Shown here in pieces: positions 56,329 through 64,000 of a DNA stretch of 64,000 bases. The translations under genes and the position numbers were made by a program. This DNA is from Pseudomonadota bacterium. Its GTDB lineage: Bacteria > Pseudomonadota > Alphaproteobacteria > Rhizobiales > Rhizobiaceae. The notes under the pieces are model-generated. The model did no database searches. It was given only the letters and a program-made list of their open reading frames with translations, and had not been told where the DNA came from. The DNA lies in NCBI GenBank assembly GCA_020161665.1, contig JAIUPA010000022.1, positions 62,001 through 126,000 of the forward strand, given 5' to 3'. How positions within the stretch are numbered: the first letter of the stretch is position 1; the number at the start of each line of letters is the position of its first letter.

Positions 56329-57468
56329 TCAGGCCGCGTCCATGAGGGCGCGGTCGGCATAGTTGCGGGCCACGATTCGCTGATGGCCAACCTCGACCCG
56401 CTCGATGAGGTCGAGCAGTTCGGCGGCCGCCGAATGCGGCGTGACCGTATCGCGGAAGGTGCGCACCAGCGCCCCGGCAATCGCAGATTCACCGGCCACA
56501 TCATCCGAGCGTCCGACTTCGCGCCATTGCATGACAGCTTCAACGAAGATTTCGCTGATGTCGCGGGCAAGACCGACAGACTCAAACAGCGCGCGAACGG
56601 CGTGCATGCGACCCGTTGCGAGGATGGACCGTACGCGGCGCTCTTCAAGGCCGGAGAGATTGCAAATCGCCTCGGCGAAGAATTCAATGCGGCTGGAACA
56701 CAGCGCCTGCATCAGGAAGGCGGGTGTCAGATAACCATGAGCGCGCATGTGCTCGACCAGTTGCGGTAGCTCCTCGCGCGCGGTTTCGCCTGCGATCACC
56801 ACACCGGCCAGATCGGAAACTTCCCGCGTCAGGCGCTTGACGCGCAGGCCGCCAATCAGGTTGCGCACCAGATCGTGAGAGGCCAGAACGGCGCCCAGTT
56901 CCGCCACCAGCATATGGCGGGCATCGGCGGGAAGATCGGCGCGATCCAGCAGCATGGAGCGCACTTCGGCACAACCGCCAAAGCGTTCGGCAAGGCGGCG
57001 CAGGCTGATGCGGCCAATGCGGGCCGTTGCATTTTCAAGGAGAACGATCACGCTTTCCTCTTCGGCCACTTCGGCGATGGCCGCAGAAACCGGAATGGAA
57101 AGCCCGTTGCGGGCGGCAATCGCAGCCCGGGTACAGGCATCACCGCGACCAATGAGGTCGATGAGGTCAGAGTCCACCAGAAGCGGCGAGACCGAAAGCA
57201 CAGTCGCGGCAATTTCCGGCTGATCGGAGGCCAGCGAAAGGATCACCGCCCGTGGCGCACGCGGCGACTGGGCCAGTGCATTGGCAAGCGCGAGGCGTAC
57301 ACGCGGCGAAGCATCATCCAGCAGGTAAGTGATCGCCATCGCGGCGGCCTTGCTATGCTCGGGGCTCAGAGACGATTCCAGATAGGCCCGCGCCAATGCA
57401 CCAGCCGCCTTTGCCCTGTCACCGGCTTTTGCCGTTTCAGCCCAACGAAGAAAGGAATCGATGATCAC
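56329..57468 (-). CDS. DUF2336 domain-containing protein
   Basis: 379 residues, all-helical with HEAT-like repetition (AITYLLDDASPRVRLALANALAQSPRAPRAVILSLASDQPEIAATVLSVSP). DUF2336 is essentially an alphaproteobacterial family with no function known to me. No membrane segment or signal peptide. It starts MIIDSFLRWAETAKAG and is divergent from the CitE-like gene (start codons about 120 bp apart). Confidence 0.88.
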   Translation of the reverse strand: MIIDSFLRWAETAKAGDRAKAAGALARAYLESSLSPEHSKAAAMAITYLLDDASPRVRLALANALAQSPRAPRAVILSLASDQPEIAATVLSVSPLLVDSDLIDLIGRGDACTRAAIAARNGLSIPVSAAIAEVAEEESVIVLLENATARIGRISLRRLAERFGGCAEVRSMLLDRADLPADARHMLVAELGAVLASHDLVRNLIGGLRVKRLTREVSDLAGVVIAGETAREELPQLVEHMRAHGYLTPAFLMQALCSSRIEFFAEAICNLSGLEERRVRSILATGRMHAVRALFESVGLARDISEIFVEAVMQWREVGRSDDVAGESAIAGALVRTFRDTVTPHSAAAELLDLIERVEVGHQRIVARNYADRALMDAA

Positions 57469-57585
57469 GGAAACCTCACCTGCAGGCGGTGGTTATCAAC
57501 CCGCCTCTTCTGGTTTCACGCTAGCGTCGAAAAGTTTATGAATGGTTCACCATACCTGTTAACCATGCCGTTCATCGGAAATCCT

Positions 57586-58260
57586 ATGACAAAGCCCCGC
57601 CCTACCCTGTTGAAATCCCTGTTTATGGTCGGTGAAGCGGAGCCATCAGCGCTTTTTGCGGCTGCAGATGCGCTTGTCATCGATGAAACGCAGCTCGATG
57701 AAGAGTCTGAGGGGCGATTCTCAGGCTTTCTGGATCGCTTGGCTGTCCTAATCGATCCGGCGGATACGGATCATCTGGCCGAGACGCTTGCCCTTGCGGT
57801 CAAGCGTGGTGTGGCGGGCGTGATTCTGGCCCCGCGCTGCCGGATGGTGGATGTGCAAAAGGCTGATGTGCTTCTATCGGCCAGTGAGGCCGCGCAAGGG
57901 CTAACGCTTGGCGCCACAAGGATCATCGCCAACGTGGGCGATTTTGCCGATTCGCTTCTGGCTGCGGGACGCATGGCAGGCGCGTCCGCCCGCCTTCTGG
58001 CGCTTGCCGGTTCCGGCCATCAACTGGCGCAATCACTCAACATCGAAAGTGGCGCAGCACCCCTCACCGTCGCACGCGGCCTTGTGGTTCTGACGGCGGC
58101 GTCAGCTGGCGTTTGGGCCTTGGCCGAGGCGGATGAAAGTCTTTCAGGCGCGGCCTTCGAAAAGGCCTGCCTTCAGGACTGTGCCGATGGCTATTGCGGC
58201 AAGTTTGTCACCTCGCCGGAACAGGTCGACACGGCAAACCGCGTTTTTGGGAACGCCTGA
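57586..58260 (+). CDS. CitE/HpcH-like protein, probably non-catalytic
   Basis: 224 residues from ATG 57586 (alternatives 57565 and 57538). The N-terminus LKSLFMVGEAEPSAL and the C-terminus CADGYCGKFVTSPEQVDTANRVF match the beginning and end of CitE-type CoA-lyase/aldolase TIM barrels. The middle lacks the usual EDAV and R-x-N motifs and the central catalytic Glu region. Length is below the family norm (about 280-300). A divergent paralogue or an enzyme of altered function is likely. Divergent from the DUF2336 gene. Confidence 0.65.
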   Translation: MTKPRPTLLKSLFMVGEAEPSALFAAADALVIDETQLDEESEGRFSGFLDRLAVLIDPADTDHLAETLALAVKRGVAGVILAPRCRMVDVQKADVLLSASEAAQGLTLGATRIIANVGDFADSLLAAGRMAGASARLLALAGSGHQLAQSLNIESGAAPLTVARGLVVLTAASAGVWALAEADESLSGAAFEKACLQDCADGYCGKFVTSPEQVDTANRVFGNA

Positions 58261-58839
58261 TTAAGCGTTGACCCATTCCACGATGTCGGCAACGTCTGGC
58301 CGTGCCCGTTCGCCCGGATGCGTTTCCATCGTGCCGATGTGAATGAAACCGGCGATCTTTTCGCCCGGCTGCAGCCCGAACAAATGGCGGGCACGCTCAT
58401 CATAGGCAAACCACTGGGTCAGCCAATTCGCAGCATAACCGTGGGCGTTGGCAGCCATCAGCATGTTGAGGCAAACCGCACCTGCAGAAAGTTCCTGCTC
58501 CCAGACGGGGATCTTGGCATGGGGTGCCGCCGTAGAAATCACGGCAATGACGACCGGGGCCATCAGCAGGCGATTGCGCTCCATGGTCAGGAGCTCATCG
58601 GTGGCGTCCGGGCGGTCCGTCCTGATGAATTCAACCAGCTGGTCGCTGATGCGTTCGCGCGCCGTGCGTGAGAAAACGACAAAGCGCCAGGGGGCAAGCT
58701 TGCCGTGATCGGGAACGCGGGTCGCCAGCGCCAGAATCGATTCGATCTCGGCGCGTTCCGGCCCCGGCGCACACATCATGGCTGGTGGAACCGAACGGCG
58801 GGTCTTGAGGTAGTCGCCAAGCTTGAGATCGTCGTGCAT
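58261..58839 (-). CDS. Nitroreductase family protein
   Basis: 192 residues, FMN-dependent nitroreductase fold. It starts MHDDLKLGDYLKTRRSVP, the typical R-R-S-V FMN-contact segment. LATRVPDHGKLAPWRFVVFS (family A-x-x-A-P-S-x-N-x-Q-P-W) and the late GFIHIGTM are present. The natural substrate is unknown. It converges with the CitE-like gene, the two being adjacent without a gap. Confidence 0.9.
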   Translation of the reverse strand: MHDDLKLGDYLKTRRSVPPAMMCAPGPERAEIESILALATRVPDHGKLAPWRFVVFSRTARERISDQLVEFIRTDRPDATDELLTMERNRLLMAPVVIAVISTAAPHAKIPVWEQELSAGAVCLNMLMAANAHGYAANWLTQWFAYDERARHLFGLQPGEKIAGFIHIGTMETHPGERARPDVADIVEWVNA

Positions 58840-58943
58840 CAATGAAACCCTGAGCAAGTTGAGGCCGGATGCGGTCTTGAAATTGACACCGCGTTGGTCT
58901 TCAAGTGATGAACGATTACGCAAGAGTCAACTGGCTGGATTTC

Positions 58944-59936
58944 ATGAACCTTCATTCCTTCGCACCCCGCCTTCTCACCGCGCTGGTTCTCAGCGTGGCG
59001 CTGGCCGTGCCGGTCGTCGCGCAGGAACCGTTTTCCGGATTCAAGACACTTGATCTCGATGGAAAGGCGCCGAAGGCAAACGCGTTCAACGCGCCTGCGA
59101 TCACCGCGCCGCTGCCATCGTCCGAAACCCGCGATGTGAGCCTTGAGGCCCGCCTGACGAGCGATGGAAGCCCACTTCAGCAAGGCCTTGTCTGGCGGGT
59201 GTTTTCGCCGCTTCCCGGTGATGATGGCAAACTGCCGCTGCTGGCGAGCGCTGAAGGCGGCTCAGCCACGATTCCGCTGGCTCCGGGTGACTATTATGTC
59301 AACGTCGCCTTCGGGCGCGCCGGCGCCACAAAAAAGCTGATTGTGCCGGAAGGTCGCGCGCCGGATCGCACCGTCATGATTCTCGACGCCGGGGGCGTGG
59401 TCCTTGATGCGGTCTCAGGAACGGATGTTCATGTTCCCACGGATCAGGTTTCCTTCTCGATCTACTCATCTGAAGTGCAGGATGACGGCGAGCGCGGTCT
59501 AGTCGTGGCCGATGTCAAGCCGGACACCATCGTGCGGCTCAATGCCGGGACGTACCACGTTGTTTCCGAATATGGCAAAGCCAATGCCGTGGTGCGCGCC
59601 AATATTCAGGTCGAGGCAGGCAAGCTGACGGAAGCCACGATCCAGCATCGGGCCGCACAAGTGTCTCTGAAGCTTGTTTCCGAAGAAGGCGGCGAAGCCA
59701 TTGCCGATACCGCCTGGTCTATCCTGACGGGGGCCGGTGACAGCGTGGCGGAAAGCCTGTCTGCCTTCCCGATGCTCGTGCTTCTGGAGGGCGAATACGT
59801 TGCGATTGCCCGTAACAAGGACAAGATTTACCAGCGCACTTTCACCGTCGCGTCGGGCAAGAATATGAGCGTGGAACTGGAACTCGGTAAAAACGAGATG
59901 CGCCGCCAAACGGACACGATACCGATCGAGGAATAA
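58944..59936 (+). CDS. Exported hypothetical protein, 330 aa
   Basis: ATG 58944 gives a clean signal peptide (MNLHSFAPRLLTALVLSVALAVPVVA, cut before QEPFSG). The mature protein looks built of several Ig-like/CNA-B-like beta domains: repeated LRSxG-type strands around VWRVFSP, YYVNVAFGRAG, YHVVSEYGKANAVVRANIQV and YVAIARNKDKIYQRTF. No enzyme motif. A role in the envelope is inferred only from export. A bidirectional terminator follows. Confidence 0.72.
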   Translation: MNLHSFAPRLLTALVLSVALAVPVVAQEPFSGFKTLDLDGKAPKANAFNAPAITAPLPSSETRDVSLEARLTSDGSPLQQGLVWRVFSPLPGDDGKLPLLASAEGGSATIPLAPGDYYVNVAFGRAGATKKLIVPEGRAPDRTVMILDAGGVVLDAVSGTDVHVPTDQVSFSIYSSEVQDDGERGLVVADVKPDTIVRLNAGTYHVVSEYGKANAVVRANIQVEAGKLTEATIQHRAAQVSLKLVSEEGGEAIADTAWSILTGAGDSVAESLSAFPMLVLLEGEYVAIARNKDKIYQRTFTVASGKNMSVELELGKNEMRRQTDTIPIEE

Positions 59937-59946
59937 AAACCTCATG

Positions 59947-59984
59947 AAAAAGCCCCCGCGAAGCGTATTCGCGGGGGCTTTTCT
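59947..59984. terminator. Bidirectional terminator between the exported protein gene and thrS
   Basis: AAAAGCCCCCGCGAA/TTCGCGGGGGCTTTT with a 5-nt loop ends in T-runs on both strands, closing the forward gene and the reverse thrS. Confidence 0.92.
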
Positions 59985-59993
59985 TATTCGAAA

Positions 59994-61976
59994 TCAGCCA
60001 GCCTTGCGGGCCGCGGCCTTGCGTTTGACATCCGGCGGCGTCGCCTCATCGGCAAGGCTTGCCAGCGCGTCAACCAGAGACATCGAGGTCTGCGCCTGCG
60101 AGCCGAGACGGCGGATATTGACCGAACGCTCTTCCGATTCCTTCTTGCCGCAAACGATGATCACCGGAACCTTCGTGACCGAATGTTCGCGGATCTTGTA
60201 GTTGATCTTCTCGTTGCGCAGATCGGTTTCGACATGGAGACCGGCTTCGCGAAGGGCAGCCGCCACTTCCAGCGCGTAGTCGTCCGCTTCCGAGGTGATC
60301 GTCGTCACGACGGCCTGAACCGGCGCGAGCCACAGCGGAAGATGACCGGCAAAGTTCTCGATCAGAATGCCGAGGAAGCGTTCCATCGAGCCGCAGATGG
60401 CGCGATGGATCATCACCGGCTGCGTCTTTTCCGAGTTCTGGTCGATGTAGAAGGCCCCGAAGCGTTCCGGCAGGTTGAAGTCGACCTGCGTGGTGCCGCA
60501 CTGCCAGTCACGGCCGATGGCATCCTTCAGCGTATATTCGAACTTCGGTCCGTAGAACGCGCCCTCGCCCGGCAGAATGCCGGTCTTGATGCGGCCAGCC
60601 GACTGCGCCTCGATGGTGCCCAGAACCTCGGTCATCACGCTTTCGGCGCGATCCCAAAGAGCATCGGAACCGACGCGCTTGTCCGGACGGGTCGAGAGCT
60701 TGACGACGATTTCCTGGAAACCGAAGTCCTCATAGACCGACAGGATCAGGTCGTTGATCTTGAGGCATTCAGCGGCCATCTGCTCGTCGGTGCAGAAGAT
60801 GTGCGCGTCGTCCTGCGTGAAGCCACGAACGCGCATCAGTCCGTGCAGCGCGCCCGAAGGCTCGTAGCGGTGCACGAGGCCGAATTCCGCCAGACGGATC
60901 GGCAGCTCGCGATAGGACTTCAGACCGTGCTTGAAAATCTGCACGTGGCCGGGGCAGTTCATCGGCTTCAAGGCGAAGACGCGCTCATCCTCAGCTTCCG
61001 GATCGGCACACTGTACGGAGAACATGTTCTCCTTGTACCAGCCCCAGTGACCCGAGGTCTGCCACAGCGAGGTGTCCAGCACCTGCGGTGCGTTGACTTC
61101 CTCGTAATCGGCGGCCAGACGGCGGCGCATATAGGCGGTTAGCGTCTGGAAAATACGCCAGCCCTTGCCGTGCCAGAACACGACGCCCGGACCTTCTTCC
61201 TGAAAATGGAACAGGTCCATCTCACGGCCGAGACGGCGGTGATCGCGCTTTTCGGCTTCCGCCAGAATATGCAGGTAACGGTCCAGCTCTTCCTGGGTGG
61301 CCCAGGCCGTGCCGTAAATACGGGTCAGCATCGGGTTGTTGCTGTCGCCACGCCAATAGGCTCCGGCCACCTTCATCAGCTTGAAGGCGGTACCGATCTG
61401 CCCCGTGGAGGCCATGTGCGGACCACGGCAAAGGTCGAACCATTCGCCCTGATTGTAGATCTTCACGTCCTGATCGGCGGGGATCGCATCGACCAGTTCC
61501 ACCTTGTAGGTTTCACCCTTGGCGGCAAAAACTTCCTTGGCCTTGTCGCGCGACCAGACCTGACGGGTGAACGGCGCGTTGCGGGCGATGATTTCCTTCA
61601 TCTTCGCCTCGATCTTCGGCAGATCATCGGGCGTAAAGGGCGTTTCGCGCGCGAAATCGTAATAGAAGCCGTTTTCGATCACCGGGCCGATGGTGACCTG
61701 CGTGCCGGGCCAAAGCTCCTGCACGGCTTCCGCCATCACGTGGGCGGCGTCGTGGCGAATGAGTTCCAGCGCACGCGGATCGGTGCGGGTGACGATCTCG
61801 ATGGCAGCACCGTCGGTGACGGGCAGCGAAAGATCGGTGATCTCGCCATCAAGCGCGACAGCCACGGCCTTCTTGGCCAGCGACTTGGAGATGGATTCGG
61901 CCACAGCCAGACCGGTCGTGCCAGCGGGATAAGCGCGAACGGAACCATCGGGAAATTTAAGGGAAACGTCAGACAT
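59994..61976 (-). CDS. thrS: Threonyl-tRNA synthetase
   Basis: 660 residues. An N-terminal TGS domain ([20 protein letters not shown]) is followed by the editing domain ([21 protein letters not shown]) and the class II core. The zinc ligands are in place: Cys in [12 protein letters not shown], His in TQDDAHIFC, His in [13 protein letters not shown]. The anticodon-binding domain closes the protein. ATG 61976 is used; the frame is open 21 codons further upstream. Confidence 0.97.
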   Translation of the reverse strand: MSDVSLKFPDGSVRAYPAGTTGLAVAESISKSLAKKAVAVALDGEITDLSLPVTDGAAIEIVTRTDPRALELIRHDAAHVMAEAVQELWPGTQVTIGPVIENGFYYDFARETPFTPDDLPKIEAKMKEIIARNAPFTRQVWSRDKAKEVFAAKGETYKVELVDAIPADQDVKIYNQGEWFDLCRGPHMASTGQIGTAFKLMKVAGAYWRGDSNNPMLTRIYGTAWATQEELDRYLHILAEAEKRDHRRLGREMDLFHFQEEGPGVVFWHGKGWRIFQTLTAYMRRRLAADYEEVNAPQVLDTSLWQTSGHWGWYKENMFSVQCADPEAEDERVFALKPMNCPGHVQIFKHGLKSYRELPIRLAEFGLVHRYEPSGALHGLMRVRGFTQDDAHIFCTDEQMAAECLKINDLILSVYEDFGFQEIVVKLSTRPDKRVGSDALWDRAESVMTEVLGTIEAQSAGRIKTGILPGEGAFYGPKFEYTLKDAIGRDWQCGTTQVDFNLPERFGAFYIDQNSEKTQPVMIHRAICGSMERFLGILIENFAGHLPLWLAPVQAVVTTITSEADDYALEVAAALREAGLHVETDLRNEKINYKIREHSVTKVPVIIVCGKKESEERSVNIRRLGSQAQTSMSLVDALASLADEATPPDVKRKAAARKAG

Positions 61977-62102
61977 TCTGATCTCCAGTCCAGTCCCGCC
62001 AACCAATGCGGGTGGTACAGTTTTGCAAATGAATTCCAAGCGCGCGAAGCAGCCATGGAATGGCGCGGTGATAGTGCGTTTCGGCCCTCAAGTCAAAGGC
62101 GC

Positions 62103-62471
62103 TCAAAGGCCGTTCAGCTTGCGCCCGGCAAGATAATAGCGCCACGGCTTCCACCAGACGAAATCGTCAGGCAGTTTTTCCGGTACGGGATCAATGCCCC
62201 AAGTGCCGCCCGGCCCGCAGCGACCGACGCGAAACAACGTCAGGAAACCGCCAGCCCAAAGGCCATACCGGCCGATGGCCTCATAGCCATATTCCGAACA
62301 GGTGGGCACATGGCGGCAGGAATTGCCAATGAAGGCGGAGAGCGTCAGCTGGTAAAGGCGGATGAAGCCCATACCGAAAAGCCGCCCCGGCGTTTTTTTG
62401 AACGCTCCCTGCCAGTTGCGCGAGTGACGCGTCTCTGGCTCATGTCCGGGATCACCACACTGGCCGCACAT
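62103..62471 (-). CDS. yidD: Membrane protein insertion efficiency factor YidD
   Basis: 122 residues. The core LYQLTLSAFIGNSCRHVPTCSEYGYEAIGRYG with its C-x-x-x-P-T-C-S motif identifies YidD, which helps YidC insert membrane proteins. The N-terminal extension MCGQCGDPGHEPETRH has two extra cysteines and histidines and may bind a metal. The gene starts 4 bp after the NifU-like gene stop. Confidence 0.93.
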   Translation of the reverse strand: MCGQCGDPGHEPETRHSRNWQGAFKKTPGRLFGMGFIRLYQLTLSAFIGNSCRHVPTCSEYGYEAIGRYGLWAGGFLTLFRVGRCGPGGTWGIDPVPEKLPDDFVWWKPWRYYLAGRKLNGL

Positions 62472-62475
62472 GGCC

Positions 62476-62925
62476 TTACCCCTTTTCCGCCAGCGCCTGA
62501 CGCTTGGCCAGCGCCTCGTCTATGGCTGAAAGCGTCGCCTCAAAGGTCAGCATGGTGGAGGCGTGGCGGGACGGATAGTCCTTGACCGGCTTCAGGAACC
62601 GCATGTCTTCGAAACGACCCTCTGGTCCCTCGCCGCCCTGTTTCAACATAGCAAGCATCGCGTCGCGCGCGGCGCGGATTTCATCGGCACTCGCGCCAAC
62701 GACGTGACGGGCGAGAACCGAGGCTGACGCCTGCCCCAGCGCGCAGGCCTTCACCTCATGGGAGAAATCGCTGACCCGGTCGCCATCCAGTTTCACATAG
62801 ACCTTGACCCGCGAGCCGCAGAGCCGCGCCTGCTTTTCAGCGCTTGCCTCAGCGTCATCCAGAACGCCGGTTCGCGGCAGATTTCCCGCAAATTCAAGGA
62901 TCTTGGCGTTGTAAATGTCGTCCAT
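62476..62925 (-). CDS. NifU/IscU/SufU-like iron-sulfur scaffold protein
   Basis: 149 residues. Two of the three IscU-type cluster cysteines are visible in context (ARLCGSRVKVYV and KACALGQASASVL). Where the third is expected the sequence reads KPVKDYPSRHASTMLTF, without cysteine. It may use another ligand or act as a transfer factor. ATG 62925 gives the usual start (MDDIYNAKILEF). Cotranscribed with yidD and divergent from folE. Confidence 0.88.
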   Translation of the reverse strand: MDDIYNAKILEFAGNLPRTGVLDDAEASAEKQARLCGSRVKVYVKLDGDRVSDFSHEVKACALGQASASVLARHVVGASADEIRAARDAMLAMLKQGGEGPEGRFEDMRFLKPVKDYPSRHASTMLTFEATLSAIDEALAKRQALAEKG

Positions 62926-63163
62926 GGCGTGATTGTCGTATCCCTGCGGCAAAACGGAAACACAGCGTCACGGCTGCGACGGGTTCCGTCAGCTTTCCTT
63001 ACATGATATGGGACTTTCATTCCAATATGGCAAACGCCCGGTGCCAGCTTGGCAATTTGGAAGACAATACCTTGAAATTTCACCGGTCTCGAACCAGATA
63101 GGCGGTTCACTGACCGTTCGGATCGCCGGAATTTTAACCCGGCTGGACCGGGAGACCGAGACT

Positions 63164-63778
63164 ATGGATGCCATCGTGACGAATCTGAAGACCCGCCCTG
63201 CTTCGCCGCGCCCCACACGGGAACAGGCCGAGGAGGCCGTGCGCGTTCTCCTGCGCTGGGCCGGTGACGACCCGGAACGCGAAGGACTGATCGATACGCC
63301 GAAGCGCGTTGTCGATGCCTATGGTGAACTTTTCGGCGGTTATGATGCGGATCCGGCGGATGTGCTGGGCACGACCTTCGAGGAAATCGCAGGCTATGAC
63401 GATGTGGTCATCGTGCGCGACATTCCGTTCTTCTCGCATTGCGAACACCATATGGTGCCGATCATCGGCAAGGCGCATGTCGCCTATCTGCCAAAGGGCA
63501 AGGTGCTTGGTCTTTCCAAGATTGCGCGCGTGGTGGAAGTCTATGGCCGCCGCCTGCAGACGCAGGAAGCCATGACCGCCCAGATTGCCGATGCGATCCA
63601 GACGAACCTGGACCCCAAGGGCGTTGCCGTGCTGATTGAAGCCGAGCATCTGTGCATGGCCATGCGCGGCGTGCAGAAGCAGGGTTCGTCAACGCTGACG
63701 ACGAGCTTTACAGGTATCTTCAAATCCGATCCGGCAGAACAGGCGCGCTTCATGATGTCGCTGCGCGGTCTGCGCTGA
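63164..63778 (+). CDS. folE: GTP cyclohydrolase I
   Basis: 204 residues. It makes 7,8-dihydroneopterin triphosphate from GTP, the entry to tetrahydrofolate and, in bacteria with that pathway, to queuosine. The zinc ligands are present: [11 protein letters not shown] (Cys, His) and [11 protein letters not shown] (Cys). [20 protein letters not shown] is the family signature. ATG 63164 with GGGAGACC upstream fits the family. hisI follows after 21 bp. Confidence 0.96.
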   Translation: MDAIVTNLKTRPASPRPTREQAEEAVRVLLRWAGDDPEREGLIDTPKRVVDAYGELFGGYDADPADVLGTTFEEIAGYDDVVIVRDIPFFSHCEHHMVPIIGKAHVAYLPKGKVLGLSKIARVVEVYGRRLQTQEAMTAQIADAIQTNLDPKGVAVLIEAEHLCMAMRGVQKQGSSTLTTSFTGIFKSDPAEQARFMMSLRGLR

Positions 63779-63799
63779 TCGTATCCTTCCGAGGTTTTC

Positions 63800-64000
63800 A
63801 TGTCCCTGACGTTTGCTGCCCCTTCCGCCGACAAGGCCGAACTGGAGGGCAATGGCGCATTCACGCCTAAATTCGACCGCGACGGCCTTGTGACCGCTAT
63901 CGTTACCGATGTGCGTGACAACACGCTGCTGATGGTCGCCTTCATGAATGCCGAGGCGCTGGCGTTGACGCTGGAAACCGGCATTGCCCATTATTACAGC
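63800..64000 (+). CDS. hisI: Phosphoribosyl-AMP cyclohydrolase HisI (N-terminal part, runs off the window)
   Basis: The first 67 codons are present. The sequence [44 protein letters not shown] is the N-terminal half of HisI; the family zinc cysteines lie further downstream, outside the window. It opens the third-step imidazole ring reaction of histidine synthesis. Cotranscribed with folE. Confidence 0.92.
   Translation, partial: MSLTFAAPSADKAELEGNGAFTPKFDRDGLVTAIVTDVRDNTLLMVAFMNAEALALTLETGIAHYYS

Overview
The window is a GC-rich, densely packed stretch of chromosome from an alphaproteobacterium of the Hyphomicrobiales (Rhizobiales), most likely the Brucella/Ochrobactrum branch (Brucellaceae). 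This is inferred from the combination of a choline-dependent phosphatidylcholine synthase (pcs), an ATP12-type chaperone gene, a DUF2336 gene, a GyrA with Ala at the position of E. coli Ser83, tight ATGA-type gene overlaps, and the gene orders sdhE-mfd//recG, coaD-ppi-ppi-queA-tgt and nifU-yidD//folE-hisI. Almost everything is core housekeeping. I see no prophage, insertion sequence, CRISPR array or rRNA operon.

Layout. 1-4000: the tail of an unidentified gene, an orphan terminator, and a MacA/MacB-type tripartite efflux set (adaptor, ATPase, permease), closed by a compound palindromic repeat. 4000-10800: mfd and sdhE diverging from recG, then a DUF502 membrane protein. 10800-14600: GNAT acetyltransferase, glmS and glmU (UDP-GlcNAc supply). 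14700-20500: a GntR/FadR regulator and a four-gene BMP-family ABC importer. 20600-24500: pcs, a UbiH-like flavin hydroxylase, an AEC transporter and ccdA. 24640-25360: an AT-rich island holding one uncharacterised ORF, visibly foreign. 25355-29180: a three-gene signalling cluster (periplasmic protein, hybrid histidine kinase with HPt, REC-HD-GYP). 29480-32400: tRNA-Lys(TTT), a 42-aa membrane peptide, a BaiN-like flavoprotein and an MFS transporter. 32500-36500: the coaD-ppi-ppi-queA-tgt group. 36580-37380: three small single-pass membrane protein genes with partial repeats and a terminator. 37500-41620: gyrA, marC, tRNA-Leu(GAG). 41880-48400: lipB, a DMT transporter, two hypotheticals, ATP12 chaperone, HAD phosphatase, RluA-type pseudouridine synthase, crcB and a HemG-like flavodoxin. 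48500-51600: tpiA, secG, pyrG. 51880-59940: an exported alpha/beta hydrolase, parE, an AI-2E family permease, DUF2336, a CitE-like protein, a nitroreductase and an exported hypothetical. 59990-64000: thrS, yidD, a NifU/IscU-like scaffold, folE and the start of hisI.

The most unusual places are: (i) the AT-rich ORF at 24688-25434, whose last codons run antisense into its neighbour; (ii) the cluster of three tiny membrane proteins at 36682-37292, preceded by repeated copies of the 3' end of the first one; (iii) enzymes with incomplete metal or catalytic sites (Tgt lacking two of three zinc cysteines, a NifU-like scaffold lacking the third cysteine, a CitE-like protein reduced to its ends); and (iv) a compound palindrome at 3922-3997 whose stems show compensatory changes. 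I found no convincing new multi-gene system. The small-membrane-protein cluster and the AT-rich ORF are the best leads.
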